The notes below the pieces were generated by a model that did not search any database, was not told where the DNA came from, and worked only from the letters and a program-made list of their open reading frames with translations. From Aurelia coerulea (Eukaryota; Cnidaria; Scyphozoa; Semaeostomeae; Ulmaridae): a stretch of 64,000 nt of DNA. The stretch covers positions 17,743,001 to 17,807,000 of the forward strand of contig CM076948.1 in assembly GCA_039566865.1 (NCBI GenBank), given 5' to 3'. Positions within the stretch are counted from its first letter, which is position 1; each line of letters begins with the position of its first letter. A program made the position numbers and the translations under genes. Below, piece after piece: positions 1-12,700 of the stretch.

Positions 1-684
1 AAAACTTAATGGCACACAAAATATTGGAGCATGAATGTTGAGATAAAACTTACGAAAAAGTATAGTTAATTTCCCTCAGTTTAAATATTGAAATTGTAAC
101 AGCGATGTTCTTATAAAAGATTCACTTTCGATTAATGTAATTATGGTAATTCTGCAAGTGAGCAGATTTTTGTAATTTTATTGAAGGTTTATAACCAGCT
201 GCATGCATTTTGTGGCAAAGGTTTTCTTTAATTTTGATTTATTCATTTTATTTGCTCACAACAGCAGCATCCATACATTTTGTGGAATGAGGTCACTGAG
301 ATTAATCTCGGTCGTGTAACGTCAGAATCCAGTTGAGTGACCTTTCGGATGCCTGACCAAGCAACTCACTTCGCCATCCTTTGGAAAGGACGTTAAACTA
401 GGCGTCCCATGCCTGGATGCGGCCTGCATAGTAGGCCTAAATTTTCTTTGAATAGCTAGAAATTCTTCCAGCTTACTTGAAATAAAGTAATGAAAAATGA
501 AATCACCTAAAAGACCTCAGCTATCAACCAAAATGATTCATTTCACTATATCCGGTTTTTGTCAGGGTAGAAATTTTCAAATACTGGAACATCTTTTGAC
601 AACGCTCACTAATGTCCTGAAAAACTTTTTTTAGATTGCGAAAAGTCAGCATATCTCACTGCTACCTTCTTGTATCTTCTCCAG
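1..684 (+). other. Intron sequence at the left edge, upstream of the first visible Argonaute exon
   Basis: No coding exon is recognisable here. The stretch ends in a pyrimidine-rich tract and CAG at 682-684, the splice acceptor of the first visible exon. The PAZ-encoding exons must lie left of the window. The stretch around 300-430 contains a block (gagtgacctttcgga, then ggacgttaaac and ggcgtccc) that resembles a dispersed SINE core seen in many invertebrates. I could not confirm that, so it is only a possibility. Confidence 0.6.
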
Positions 685-799
685 GTTAGAGAGTCTAACT
701 TCAGAACTGACGAATATCTCAATCACTTCAACATCAAAGTTCAGGAAGAAATGATTGCAGTTGCTGGTCGAGTTTTAGAAGCACCACCAATGAAACATG
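685..799 (+). CDS. AGO: AGO exon a: L2 linker
   Basis: The exon begins after a polypyrimidine-CAG acceptor and encodes [15 protein letters not shown], then IKVQEEM and GRVLEAPP. This matches the AGO L2 linker pattern (RNASFNTDPYV...GIMVKDEM..VTGRVLQPP in vertebrates). The donor is catg|gtattt and the exon ends in phase 1. An apparent TTG start upstream (670) is intronic and not a real start. Confidence 0.93.
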
Positions 800-3700
800 G
801 TATTTGTCTTTCTTTAACGCTTGTTTCTACATGCATTCTTTATCATCGTTCTGCTTTCAACGATGTTTTCAATCTGCCCCAAATCTCTTGCATGTTATTT
901 CAAATGCACTTGTTCTGTAGTGAGCTTGGATCTATCTGGAATCAAAGACCTATAATTAGTTACTGGCATGTCTTGATATGCTGCTTTTTGAGCAAACCAC
1001 AAAAGCTCTATCAAGGCCGTTGGGGGCTTAAAGGAGAGGTGACTTAGTAGAGAGTGGGGCATAGTCAAATGACAATGATATAATTGATAGCTTCTTTGTT
1101 CTTTTACCCCATATTTTACGGTATTATCAGACAGTCGTACCAGTTGAATACACAAAGTCGACACCGTTTTTGTCCCAAACGATATAAACATTAACACGCA
1201 GACTTGTTTGCCTACCTATATGGAAAATCTTCGGCAGCCTCTTTCACTTGATATGTTTGCGGGCTTAATAGAGAGGGTGGGAGAGAACCAACAGTGGTCA
1301 TACTTGTCCCATCTTTGGCGTCAAATTGACAGCTGTAAGATTGAAGTTTGGTGATTCATTGAGAAATTTTACTTCTCAAAGCTTTGAAGGCCTTAGATTT
1401 GTTTTATCTTATCAGAATACTCCCTGCCATGATACTGCCATGTAACAATACAAAGACGCTACTGTAGCTGATGTTGAAAGATACTTCATTTTCATATCCT
1501 ATTATCACGCTCTTTTCCAGCTGACGGCTCAAAATTGGTATTTCCAAGAGATGGTGAGTACCCCGAAACATTCATGATATCATTTATGGTTTGTTTAAGG
1601 TTGTCGCATAACAGTAATCATTCTTTCCTTTGCAAAATCTCATTTTCGGTGCAAAATGGCACAGCCTGATACAAAAATTTGTTTAAGATAGCAATGGTTT
1701 TCTTTGTTTGTGATAATGTATGGTTGAATACTCTAACACTGTAATATTGTAGTATTGTAGTATTATGGTAATGCTTTGCATGGTCTTTTTGTTCATTGAA
1801 GTAATAAAGTTTTGTGTCAACGTTGGTTTATGAAGAAAACGTAGGCTTGAAAAGATCCCTCGCATCCGCTGCAAAACTTGAGTGACCCCAAAATTTTACT
1901 TCATGAAAGTCTGCTTTGTCGCCTATAAAACACTGTTGTGGGTTTTTTATGTTTTATGTTAATCTATAGAAGGACACACAAAATTATTACTTTAGAAAGA
2001 GACTCTCTGGAAACTGCAGTTTTATATTTTCTAAGAGGTCAAGTTATCAATTACGGGGCTCAGGGGGGCTCAGGGGGACTCAAGGGGCTCCATTTTTTGG
2101 GACCACGCCCTTCATCTTGGCGTAGGATACATCTCCTGATATCATGTTTGCAATTAGCAGCAAGGAAACGTTGATAGTTTTGTGACGGTTATCCTATAAA
2201 TCAGAGAACGAAGAAAATTTGGAAGAAATACCCTTTACTTTGGCTTAGAATGCATCTCCCAATAGCATGCTTGCCATTAGTAGCGAGGAAACCTTGATAG
2301 TTTTGTGACAGCTATCCCATAAAGTGGAGCACGATGAAAATTTTGGAAGAAATATCCTTTACTTAGAATACATCAAGGAAACCTTGATAGTTTTGTGACA
2401 GTTGTCCTACACAGCAGCGACAACAGCGGACAACAGACATAGTGCAGAGCCCTATGTCGCAATAAGTAGCTGAGGGATTTTTTGATGTAAATTTGTGGCA
2501 ACATGCTTTTTACCTTCTTTAGTATGCTGAGAAAGAAAAAAACCTTGGTGTCAATTTTTCTGACCACGTTTAAGGGTATTTTTCGAGTTTTTGTGTAATT
2601 ATCTGCGTTTGCTGCAGAGTCATGACATCAACTCTTTGCAAATGGCTCTATTGTCTATTAAGAACAAAGAGAATGTAGACTTTATATGTCATAGCTCTAA
2701 GAGATACAGTATAAAAGGCCCATGCGTGGAATTTTCGTCAAGCAAAACAGTTTTTAAAGAATTGCTTTCCAAAGAATACCGTTTTAAGCATCCAATTCTT
2801 TTGTTTTATGTTCGTACATGCTGAAATATTGCTTATAGTTCCAAACACCTTATACACCGGTTGCTTTCAATCAGCCTTGTTTACAGCATGTATATTCCTT
2901 TTCAGTAACTTTCCATTTCATTAGCTTTTTTCTTTCATTTCTTTTATTTTCATGACGGTGACATAAAGATTCTTTTCCAGGCGAATGTGTTGACAATGTT
3001 TTTACAAATGGATAGTGATTAAAAACGATCCCACGAACATTTATTGATCTAATGACTGAAAAAAATCGAAAAAAGGAAATTGACGTTAAAAAGGTCTCGA
3101 AAAATGGACACAGTAAGAGGATGCAAGAGCTTTGCTCGCGCTACTAGTTTTACATTTTAAATGGTAAAAAGGAAATATTGATTTTGAGTTATGTTTGAGA
3201 TGCTAGATGGGAAGTAACATAGTAAAATCTCCAGACCCTGATTCGTTTGATAAATGTTTACATGCTGTCACGGAGCGAGCAAGCAACTGTGATCATGATT
3301 TTGCCATCTTAAAAAATTGCCTGGGAAGTATCAGTGCTGAAGACCTTATAAGAAATCATGCCTCCTGGCACAGGGAATATGACCAAGACGCATAGTTCAT
3401 CCAGAGAAAATTCTTGGGGCCAAGAAACGGTACGAGAAACACATTTTTCCAGAAGATAACGAACTTTCGATGCCAGAGTAGCTTCAATCGTTAAAGAGAA
3501 AAAACAGAGCAACAATATCTAAAAGATTTACGAGGTCATAAAACCCCAGCAGGATCCTGAAAAGTTTGTCTCTTCTGTTTCTTCTGTTTGTTTCTTCAAA
3601 AAAACTTGGAGGATTAAGATCTTAGCCCTCAGGCTCCCATACACAAATTGCAACCTTACCTCAAATTTCTAAAACACCCTCTAATAAAAGGCCCCTAAAA

Positions 3701-6700
3701 GTTCTAAATTCTATAACAAGGTTCCTTTTTTTTAGTCTAAAGAAAAACAGTGGACGAAAGACGATCGTAAGATCCCATGATCTTCTAGGAACATGACAAA
3801 TACAAATGGCGTTATCCACTCTTTAAAGACCTGTAAATTTAGGCCTGTTTTGAAAATGTCATATTTCTCAGTGATGTATTCTCCAAGAATAAAAACTCGA
3901 TAATATAGCCATAAAACTGTTTAGAAAAATTGGCACCAATGTTTTTCTTTTTCTTGGCATCACAAAGAACAGAGAAAAGTATGTTGCCACAAATTCATAT
4001 TAAAAAAATACTCAGATACATATGTTTCTGCACTAACACCCTAATTTCAATACCCTCCCCCACTTAATTTGCCCTGGCAACGCCGATGTACATCATTGAG
4101 TGATTTAAACCGAGTTCAACAACGTTTTTGCTGAATATCACCATGTGAATGTATAGAGTTATTGTCATAATGTTGCAGTTTGCAAAAGATAAATGCAGTT
4201 TAACCTAAATAAGGCTTTAATCAAAACATCCTCGCTAGATACTAAAATCGAGCGACGCTCCAGTGCGCTAATGCGCCTAAACGCAAAACATAATAGGTCC
4301 TTTGTTTACGCTAACTCAATCAATTCAATGGTTTCTAAAGAACGTGTCAAATTCATAGAATGCAAAACAACGCTAGAAGCATAAACAACAACAGATTAGT
4401 TTCACCACATTCTCCCCCGATGGAGAAAGTCACTCATCATCTTGAATCCCGTATCTATCAGGCTTCTTGCGCAATCGAGTAGAACGGCGAAGTTGCTGAA
4501 CAGGTTCCATATTGCCATCAGCATTCTCAAAGATTGGGGTGGGAATTTGATCAGTATCTGATTGCTCGAGCTCAGCTACATTGTTTTCATGAAGCAGTTT
4601 TGTATTATCTCCAACTGTTGCATTCTCTGCATTCAAAGTACCTCTCGGGCAGGGTGCAAGGTCTGTGAGGGAAACTGATGATTCTCGGCCATCTTTATAG
4701 CGAATATGAGCATACGTTGGATTAGCATGAGTCAGCTCAACTTCTTCCACTAGATCATCCTGTTTACTGGAACGCACAAACTTTCTCAGAAGGACTGGAC
4801 CTGGTGATAACCATGAGGGTAGGGATACTCCTTGACTGGATTTCCTTGGAAAGTTGAAGAATCTGTCATGTGGGGTTGTATTTGTGGCCGTTGAAAGTAA
4901 AGATCTAATTGAATGAAGTGCATCAGGTAAAACCCTCTCCCATTGCTCAACAGGTAGCTTAACAGAGGCCAAAGCAAGCCTCACTGATTTCCACACAATA
5001 CCATTGTATCTTTCTACTTGTGAGTTGCCGGTGGGATGATAGGGAGTGCTACGGCTGCTGGCAATACCTCTGCTTCTTAAATAGTTGATGAGTTCTTCAG
5101 ACATGAAAGAAGATCCGCGATCAGAGTGAATGAATTCAGGCATCCCACAAAGGGAAAATAACACTTCCAAGCATTTTATAACTGTTTCAGTGGCAACATT
5201 AGGGCAGGGAATAGCAAAAGGGAACCGAGAGTATTCATCAACTACTGTGAGAAAGTACTTGTTCCTTGATGAAGATGGTAGGGGTCCCTTGAAGTCTATA
5301 CTCAATCGCTCCATGGGACGCGTTGCTTTTACTAACTTACTGTTCTGGCTCTGATAAAACTTAGGCTTGAGCTCAGCACAAATCCGACAATTAGAGCATA
5401 CATCTCGCACATCCTGAGTTGAAAATGGAAGGTTCTTGGCTTTCACAAAATGAAGAAGACGGGTGACACCCGGATGACATAGCTGAGCATGGATTTCCTC
5501 CAGACTTGTCGAAACTGCAGCACAATGAGCACGAGTGAATGAATCTGGAACGACATTATCCTTTCCTTCCCGGTACTGGATAGCATAACTGAATTCTGCA
5601 AGTTCGAGACGCCAAGACTGAATTTTGCTATTCTTGATCTTTGAACGTTTTCTGTTGTCAAACATGAAGGAAACAGATTTTTGATCTGTTATCAGGATGA
5701 ATTGCTGACGAGATAGTAAATGATTCCACTTTCTAACAGCTTCAATGATGGCTAGAGCTTCTTTCTCTACGGCTGGGTAACGACGTTCGGTAGCGGATAG
5801 CGTTTTAGACATAAATGCGACAGGTCTCCCATTCTGGTTCAGAGAAGCAGAAATTGCAACATCAGATGCATCGCATTCAACAACAATAGGTATATCCTCA
5901 TCAATCGGAGACAAGGCGACACGTGCAAGTTCGTCCTTCAAATCATTGAATGACGCAAGAGCTTCTTTGTCGAGAGGGAAAGATGTCGTGTCTGCCAATG
6001 GGCGAATCTTGTCTGAGAATTGTGGAATCCACTTGGCATAAGCTCTACGTAATGAAGGAACATTTGAAGGAGGCGGGTATTCCTGCAGAGGCTGCAATCT
6101 CTCAGGGTCTGGTTTGATGCTCTGGTGGCTAAGTCGGTACCCAAGTATATCGGTAACGGGAACTGAATGAACGCTTTTCAATTCGTTGAGGGTTATGTTC
6201 CTTCGTTTGATCATTTCGAGGAAGGCAGCGACATTCCTGTCATGGTCAGCTTGGTCGACGCCAGCTACTGTGACATTGTCCAAGTAAGGGAAAGTATTCT
6301 TTAGACCTTCTTGAGTAACTACATTGTCTATGATTCTCTGAAAAGACGGTACTCCATTTGTGACTCCGAACGGCAATACAACAAACTCATACAAGTCACC
6401 AAGTGCTTCAAATGCAGTGAACTTTGTCTCGGACTCTCGAAGAGGTATTTGATGGTATGCACTCTTTAGATCAAAAGTGGAAAACACTTTGTATTGGGAT
6501 AGCTTATTGACCATATCTTCAATACGTGGCAGTGGATATGCGTCCAACTCTGTAAATAGATTTATCGTCTGAGAATAGTCAATGCACATTCTCTTCTTAT
6601 GGCGTTGAAGCTCGTCACGTGCAATCATGACCTGTGCTCGCCATGGTGAATCACTTCTCCTTATCAAGCCTTTTGCTAGTAATGATGAGATCTGATCTCG

Positions 6701-9700
6701 AATAAAAGCTCGATCATCCTTATTGAAGAATCTTGATTTCGTAGCAATAGGTTTTACATCATTTGGAACGCTCTTAAACAAAGTGGGTGGGTCAACAGCG
6801 GCTACATTGGCGTCAGTTTTCCGTTGAGGGAGAGGTTGCTTTGTATTGACAGTAGATACTACTTTGGGGGCACTGCTTGTGACGACTAAGTCCTCTTTAT
6901 TCCCTCCATAATGAAAAGTAAGATTCTTGTGCTGTTTCTGAAAATCATATCCGAGGATAACATCACTGCAAAGGTTGTGTAGAATATCTAGTCTGACATC
7001 GTCATATCTCTTTCCTTTCAACTCTATTGTTACATTACACTTTCCAATTATTGGAGACTCCATGGATGTCTGTGCCATTGTTACCTTCCTGCTTGACGGA
7101 TGGGCTGGAATTTGCAACTTTTTGAAAGCATCTTCACTGATAAAGTTATCAGAGCTGCAAGAATCAATTAAGGCGGTCATGCTGACTTTATCATTTATTT
7201 TGACCGAAATCGAAGCATGCTTAAGATCAGAGGGGCAAGCGGCTGTAATAGTACAGAGTGAAGGCTTATAAATGGCATTAACAGTGGCAGCTTTCTTTGT
7301 AGATTGGCATACTTTGGCAAAATGTCCTTTCTTTGAACAGTTATGGCAAACAGCGTCACGGGCAGGGCAAGAAGCACGGTTGGCATGAAGGAAGCCCCCA
7401 CAAAAGTGGCAGGCCTTTTTTACAGGGGTTTGTTTTCTCACAGCAGCCAATGATTCTTGATCTGGATTAATGTGTGAACTAGACTGATCATTGGTAGAAG
7501 CAGCAGCAACATTACTGGGTACTAGTTGAGGGCTTTGTTGAATATATAATTCCGAGTTCTTCTGAGCTGTATGAAGAGTGCGTGCTATTTCGTAAGCCCT
7601 GTCCAACGATAACTCAGAATTTTCCAGATGCCTTTGCCGAATATAATTAGATGTAAGCCCATTGATGAAAGAATCCCTTATCATCTCAGATCGGTAAGTA
7701 TCAGCGGTAACTGCAGCGAAACCACAATGCTTGCTTAATTTCTTTAGCTCTTCCAAAAATTCGTCAAGGGATTCACCTGGCTGTTGTTTTCGCGTAGCAA
7801 GATCGTGGCGAGCAAAAATTTTGTTTGGTGTTTTCACATAGAGTCTTTCAAGTGTCTCAATAACAGCATCATAGGTTGTGCATTCCTCGACATAATCAAA
7901 GACTTCTGCAGAAATGAAGTTAACAATGGAGCGAAAACGATCAGGAGCTGTGTCTCCACACTCCTCGATAAAGTTGTCAAAAGTTCTTTTCCAGTGTTTC
8001 CATTGTTTGGCAGCATTTGGAGAGTTAGGATCAAGATCCAGTCGTAATGGCTTCAACGCCTTGCTCATCGTCAATATGATGTTTTTGATGTTTTGATTAA
8101 ATTGTCATAATGTTGCAGTTTGCAAAAGATAAATGCAGTTTAACCTAAATAAGGCTTTAATCAAAACATCCTCGCTAGATACTAAAATCGAGCGACGCTC
8201 CAGTGCGCTAATGCGCCTAAACGCAAAACATAATAGGTCCTTTGTTTACGCTAACTCAATCAATTCAATGGTTTCTAAAGAACGTGTCAAATTCATAGAA
8301 TGCAAAACAACGCTAGAAGCATAAACAACAACAGATTAGTTTCACCACAGTTATTACAACAGGAAAGTTGTTGAACTCTGTCTATGAATCATTGAGTGAT
8401 GTCTGTATGCATTTACGAAAGGACATTGTTGTACATTTTATCATGAGCAAAACCAGTAAGTAGATAAGAAGGAGTGAAATGAAGAGAAGAGAATCTCAGC
8501 CGAATAAGTGCTGAAATCAAAAGAAGGTTGATGATGTAAAACAGTATTTCTAAAGTTTTTAGTGGGTCGTACATCCGTATCCCAGCAGGTTTCACCCTTT
8601 TTCAGCACCTCTCTACTGGAGCCTCCCTAGTCATTAATCTAGCTCTATACCACTGGCCATTGTACTGGCTTTATGTCTTTTTCACTCTAGATGGTACAGT
8701 GTAAGACTATCGTGTAATGTGAGAATATGTATTGTAGTTTTTTAATCTTGATAGAAAAGAAACTATCAGAAAAGGTGATTACCACGTTACTCATTGTTCA
8801 CAACATCATGACGACATCAAACAGCCTTTTTATTTTCATACTATCAGAAAAGGTGATTACCACGTTACTTTCATTGTTCACAACGTCATGACTACATCAA
8901 ACAGCCTTTTTATTTTTAAACTATCAGAAAAGATTATTACCACGTTACTTTCATTGTTCACAACGTCATGACTACATCAAATAGCCTTTTTATCTTTAAA
9001 CTATCAGAAAAGATTATTACCACGTTACTTTCATTGTTCACAACGTCATGACTACATCAAACAGCCTTTTTATTTTTATACTATCAGAAAAGGTGATTAC
9101 CACGTTACTCATTGTTCACAACGTCATGACTACATCAAGCAGCCTTTTTATTTTTATACTATCAGAAAAGGTGATTACCACGTTACTCATTGTTCACAAC
9201 GTCATGACTACATCAAACAGCCTTTTTATTTTTATACTATCGGAAAAGGTGATTACCACGTTACTCATTGTTCACAACGTCATGACTACATCAAACACCC
9301 TTTTTATTTTTATACCATCAGAAAAGGTGATTACCACGCTACTCATTGTTCACAACATCATGACGACATCAAACAGCCTTTTTATTTTCATACTATCAGA
9401 AAAGGTGATTACCACGTTACTCATTGTTCACAACGTCATGACTACATCAAACAGCCTTTTTATTTTTATACTATCAGAAAAGGCGATTACCACGTTACTT
9501 TCATTGTTCACAATGTCATGACTACATCAAACAGCCTTTTTATTTTTATACTATCAGAAAAGGTGATTACCACGTTACTCATTGTTCACAACGTCATGAC
9601 TACATCAAACAGCCTTTTTGTTTTTATACCATCAGAAAAGGTGATTACCACGTTACTCATTGTTCACAACGCCATGACTACATCAAACAGCCTTTTTATT

Positions 9701-12700
9701 TTTAAACTATCAGAAAAGATTATTACCACGTTACTTTCATTGTTCACAACGTCATGACTACATCGAATAGCCTTTTTATTTTTATACTATCAGAAAAGGT
9801 GATTACCACGTTACTCATTGTTCACAACGTCATGACTACATCAAATAGCCTTTTTATCTTTGAACTATCAGAAAAGATTATTACCACGTTACTTTCATTG
9901 TTCACAACGTCATGACTACATCAAATAGCCTTTTTATTTTTATACTATCAGAAAAGGTGATTACCACGTTACTCATTGTTCACAACGTCATGACTACATC
10001 AAACAGCCTTTTTATTTTTATACTATCGGAAAAGGTGATTACCACGTTACTCATTGTTCACAACGTCATGACTACATCAAACACCCTTTTTATTTTTATA
10101 CCATCAGAAAAGGTGATTACCACGTTACTTTCATTGTTCACAACGTCATGACTACATCAAACAGCCTTTTTATTTTTAAACTATCAGAAAAGATTATTAC
10201 CACGTTACTTTCATTGTTCACAACGTCATGACTACATCAAATAGCCTTTTTATCTTTAAACTATCAGAAAAGGTGATTACCACGTTACTCATTGTTCACA
10301 ACGTCATGACTACATCAAATAGCCTTTTTATCTTTAAACTATCAGAAAAGATTATTACCACGTTACTTTCATTGTTCACAACGTCATGACTAGATCAAAT
10401 AGCCTTTTTATTTTTAAACTATCAGAAAAGGTGATTACCACGTTACTCATTGTTCACAACGTCATGACTACATCAAACAGCCTTTTTATTTTTTAACTAT
10501 CAGAAAAGATCATTACCACGTTACTTTCATTGTTCACAACGTCATGACTACATCAAATAGCCTTTTTATTTTTAAACTATCAGAAAAGATTATTACCACG
10601 TTACTTTCATTGTTCACAGCGTCATGACTACATCAAATAGCCTTTTTATTTTTAAACTATCAGAAAAGATTATTACCACGTTACTTTCATTGTTCACAAC
10701 GTCATGACTACATCAAATAGCCTTTTTATTTTTATACTATCAGAAAAGGTGATTACCACGTTACTTTCATTGTTCACAACGTCATGACTACATCAAATAG
10801 CCTTTTTATTTTTATACTATCAGAAAAGGTGATTACCACGTTACTCATTGTTCACAACGTCATGACTACATCAAACAGCCTTTTTATTTTTAAACTATCA
10901 GAAAAGATTATTACCACGTTACTTTCATTGTTCACAACGTCATGACTACATCAAATAGCCTTTTTATCTTTAAACTATCAGAAAAGATTATTACCACGTT
11001 ACTTTCATTGTTCACAACGTCATGACTACATCAAATAGCCTTTTTATCTTTAAACTATCAGAAAAGATTATTACCACGTTACTTTCATTGTTCACAACGT
11101 CATGACTACATCAAATAGCCTTTTTATTTTTAAACTATCAGAAAAGATTATTACCACGTTACTTTCATTGTTCACAACGTCATGACTACATCAAATAGCC
11201 TTTTTATCTTTAAACTATCAGAAAAGATTATTACCACGTTACTTTCATTGTTCACAACGTCATGACTACATCAAATAGCCTTTTTATTTTTATACTATCA
11301 GAAAAGGTGATTACCACGTTACTCATTGTTCACAACGTCATGACTACATCAAATAGCCTTTTTATCTTTGAACTATCAGAAAAGATTATTACCACGTTAC
11401 TTTCATTGTTCACAACGTCATGACTACATCAAATAGCCTTTTTATTTTTATACTATCAGAAAAGGTGATTACCACGTTACTCATTGTTCACAACGTCATG
11501 ACTACATCAAACAGCCTTTTTATTTTTAAACTATCAGAAAAGATTATTACCACGTTACTTTCATTGTTCACAACGTCATGACTACATCAAATAGCCTTTT
11601 TATCTTTAAACTATCAGAAAAGATTATTACCACGTTACTTTCATTGTTCACAACGTCATGACTACATCAAATAGCCTTTTTATCTTTAAACTATCAGAAA
11701 AGATTATTACCACGTTACTTTCATTGTTCACAACGTCATGACTACATCGAATAGCCTTTTTATTTTTATACTATCAGAAAAGGTGATTACCACGTTACTC
11801 ATTGTTCACAACGTCATGACTACATCAAACAGCCTTTTTATTTTTATACTATCAGAAAAGGTGATTACCACGTTACTTTTATTGTTCACAACGTCATGAC
11901 TACATCAAATAGCCTTTTTATTTTTATACTATCAGAAAAAGTGATTACCACGTTACTCATTGTTCACAACGTCATGACTACATCAAACAGCCTTTTTATT
12001 TTTATACTATCAGAAAAGGTGATTACCACGTTACTCATTGTTCACAACGTCATGACTACATCAAACAGCCTTTTTATTTTTAAACTATCAGAAAAGATTA
12101 TTACCACGTTTCTTTCATTGTTCACAACGTCATGACTACATCGAATAGCCTTTTTATTTTTATACTATCAGAAAAGGTGATTACCACGTTACTCATTGTT
12201 CACAACGTCATGACTACATCAAACAGCCTTTTTATTTTTATACTATCAGAAAAGGTGATTACCACGTTACTTTTATTGTTCACAACGTCATGACTACATC
12301 AAATAGCCTTTTTATTTTTATACTATCAGAAAAAGTGATTACCACGTTACTCATTGTTCACAACGTCATGACTACATCAAACAGCCTTTTTATTTTTATA
12401 CTATCAGAAAAGGTGATTACCACGTTACTCATTGTTCACAACGTCATGACCACATCAAACAGCCTTTTTATTTTCATACTATCAGAAAAGGTGATTACCA
12501 CGTTACTCATTGTTCACAACGTCATGACTACATCAAACAGCCTTTTTATTTTTATACTATCTGGAAAGGTGATTACCACGTTACTCATTGTTCACAACGT
12601 CATGACTACATCAAATAGCCTTTTTATTTTTATACTATCAGAAAAGGTGATTACCACGTTACTCATTGTTCACAACGTCATGACTACATCAAATAGCCTT

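Larger units (their letters stand above)
4163..8349 (-). mobile_element. Complete Ty3/Gypsy LTR retrotransposon
   Basis: The 4187-bp element is bounded by two 247-bp direct LTRs that look identical and by a perfect 5-bp target duplication GTTAT (4158-4162 and 8350-8354). LTRs begin TGTGGTGAAAC and end ATTATGACA in the element's own orientation (TG..CA). One ORF encodes gag, zinc knuckles, protease, RT, RNase H and integrase in the Ty3/Gypsy order. A polypurine tract GGGGGAGAA abuts the 3′ LTR. The leader between 5′ LTR and ATG is only 34 nt and has no TGG primer-binding site. It sits antisense in an Argonaute intron. Identical LTRs imply recent insertion. No env-like ORF is present. Confidence 0.97.

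Noticed and set aside
670..1047. 125-codon ORF starting at 670
   Set aside because: Only 685-799 of it is exonic; the start is a TTG in the intron and the rest reads past the splice donor.
2591..2824. Candidate Argonaute exon after a gcag acceptor
   Set aside because: The protein ([18 protein letters not shown]) matches no part of AGO, and the exons on both sides already join in phase.
4193..8324. Identical 63-codon ORFs at 4193-4384 and 8133-8324
   Set aside because: They are the same stretch of the two LTRs read on the strand opposite to the element.
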